Assembly (NCBI GenBank): GCA_903837365.1
Contig: CAILUF010000227.1
Coordinates: 1 to 6,604, forward strand
Direction of reading: 5' to 3'
Origin: an uncultured Alphaproteobacteria bacterium
Lineage (GTDB): Bacteria > Pseudomonadota > Alphaproteobacteria > Rickettsiales > UBA1997
DNA: 6,604 nt
Shown here in pieces: positions 6,562-6,604 of this stretch. Under the pieces are notes generated by a model. The model was not told the origin of the DNA and ran no database searches. It saw nothing but the letters and a program-made list of their open reading frames with translations. A program made the position numbers and the translations under genes. The stretch's first letter is position 1. Each line of letters opens with the position of its first letter.

Positions 6562-6604
6562 CTTCGCGTTCAAAAAAAAGCCTAAACGGCTATTTTTAGC
6601 GAAG
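6562..6604. terminator. Nested palindrome, likely bidirectional rho-independent terminator
   Basis: The inner hairpin is AGCC (6579-6582), loop TAAAC, GGCT (6588-6591), flanked after one A/A mismatch by AAAAA (6573-6577) against TTTTT (6593-6597). Read on either strand, a G/C core is followed by a T-run (eight Ts on the minus strand), as in two-way intrinsic terminators. An outer pair CTTCGC (6562-6567) and GCGAAG (6599-6604) closes the whole structure exactly at the window edge. A two-way terminator would fit a convergent minus-strand gene to the right. A dispersed palindromic repeat is the alternative. Confidence 0.6.

Larger units (their letters stand above)
6316..6604. other. Non-coding region downstream of fusA
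   Basis: No convincing gene is visible. The part next to fusA carries a weak hairpin and an 11-bp tandem repeat. From about 6405 the character changes: G- or C-rich blocks (CGGGGG at 6406-6411, ACCCCGCC at 6481-6488, six Cs at 6547-6552) and a near-duplicate TCTCGAA (6523-6529 and 6532-6538) stand out from the A/T-rich surroundings. On the minus strand one frame is open from the right edge to a TAG at 6505-6507 (32 codons, ending RASRRLKKL). It could be the tail of a gene beyond the window or chance; it crosses the hairpin at 6573-6597, which argues against coding. Confidence 0.55.

Overview
The window reads as chromosomal DNA from an AT-rich, probably host-associated alphaproteobacterium of the Rickettsiales/Holosporales kind. 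This is inferred from three things: a class Ia NrdB and an EF-G whose sequences look alphaproteobacterial, strongly A/T-biased third codon positions, and long A/T-rich spacers. No strain or genus can be named from the sequence alone.

Layout. Positions 1-710 (minus) hold most of a periplasmic ModA-like substrate-binding protein that runs off the left edge; it starts with GTG and has a clear signal peptide. Positions 737-1732 (minus) hold nrdB, the radical-bearing small subunit of class Ia ribonucleotide reductase, 26 bases upstream of the modA-like gene, so the two are probably co-transcribed. The divergent spacer 1733-2063 holds a good minus-strand promoter and a NrdR-box-like palindrome for nrdB. 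Positions 2064-3857 (plus) encode a 597-residue two-domain protein: an N-terminal GT-A-like glycosyltransferase region and a C-terminal beta-propeller-like region of the GINT1_N/GH43-like kind. A 379-base spacer with inverted repeats follows. Positions 4237-6315 (plus) are fusA, complete and canonical, but without rpsG or rpsL upstream. The last 289 bases have no convincing gene. They hold a perfect five-copy 11-bp tandem repeat and, at the very edge, a nested palindrome that looks like a bidirectional terminator.

How the genes work together. NrdB makes deoxyribonucleotides with an NrdA that is not in the window. EF-G drives translocation in translation. The ModA-like protein would bind an oxyanion in the periplasm. 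The 597-residue protein probably acts in surface glycan or glycolipid synthesis. They do not form one pathway; the window looks like a rearranged stretch with housekeeping genes split from their usual partners (nrdA, the str operon).

The points most worth a second look are the glycosyltransferase/beta-propeller fusion, the divergent ModA-like protein behind nrdB, the apparent NrdR site, the phased 11-bp repeat behind fusA, the inverted-repeat spacer before fusA, and the absence of Shine-Dalgarno sequences together with identical A/T-rich blocks directly before the start codons. No complete novel system such as a defence island, mobile element or CRISPR array is visible.
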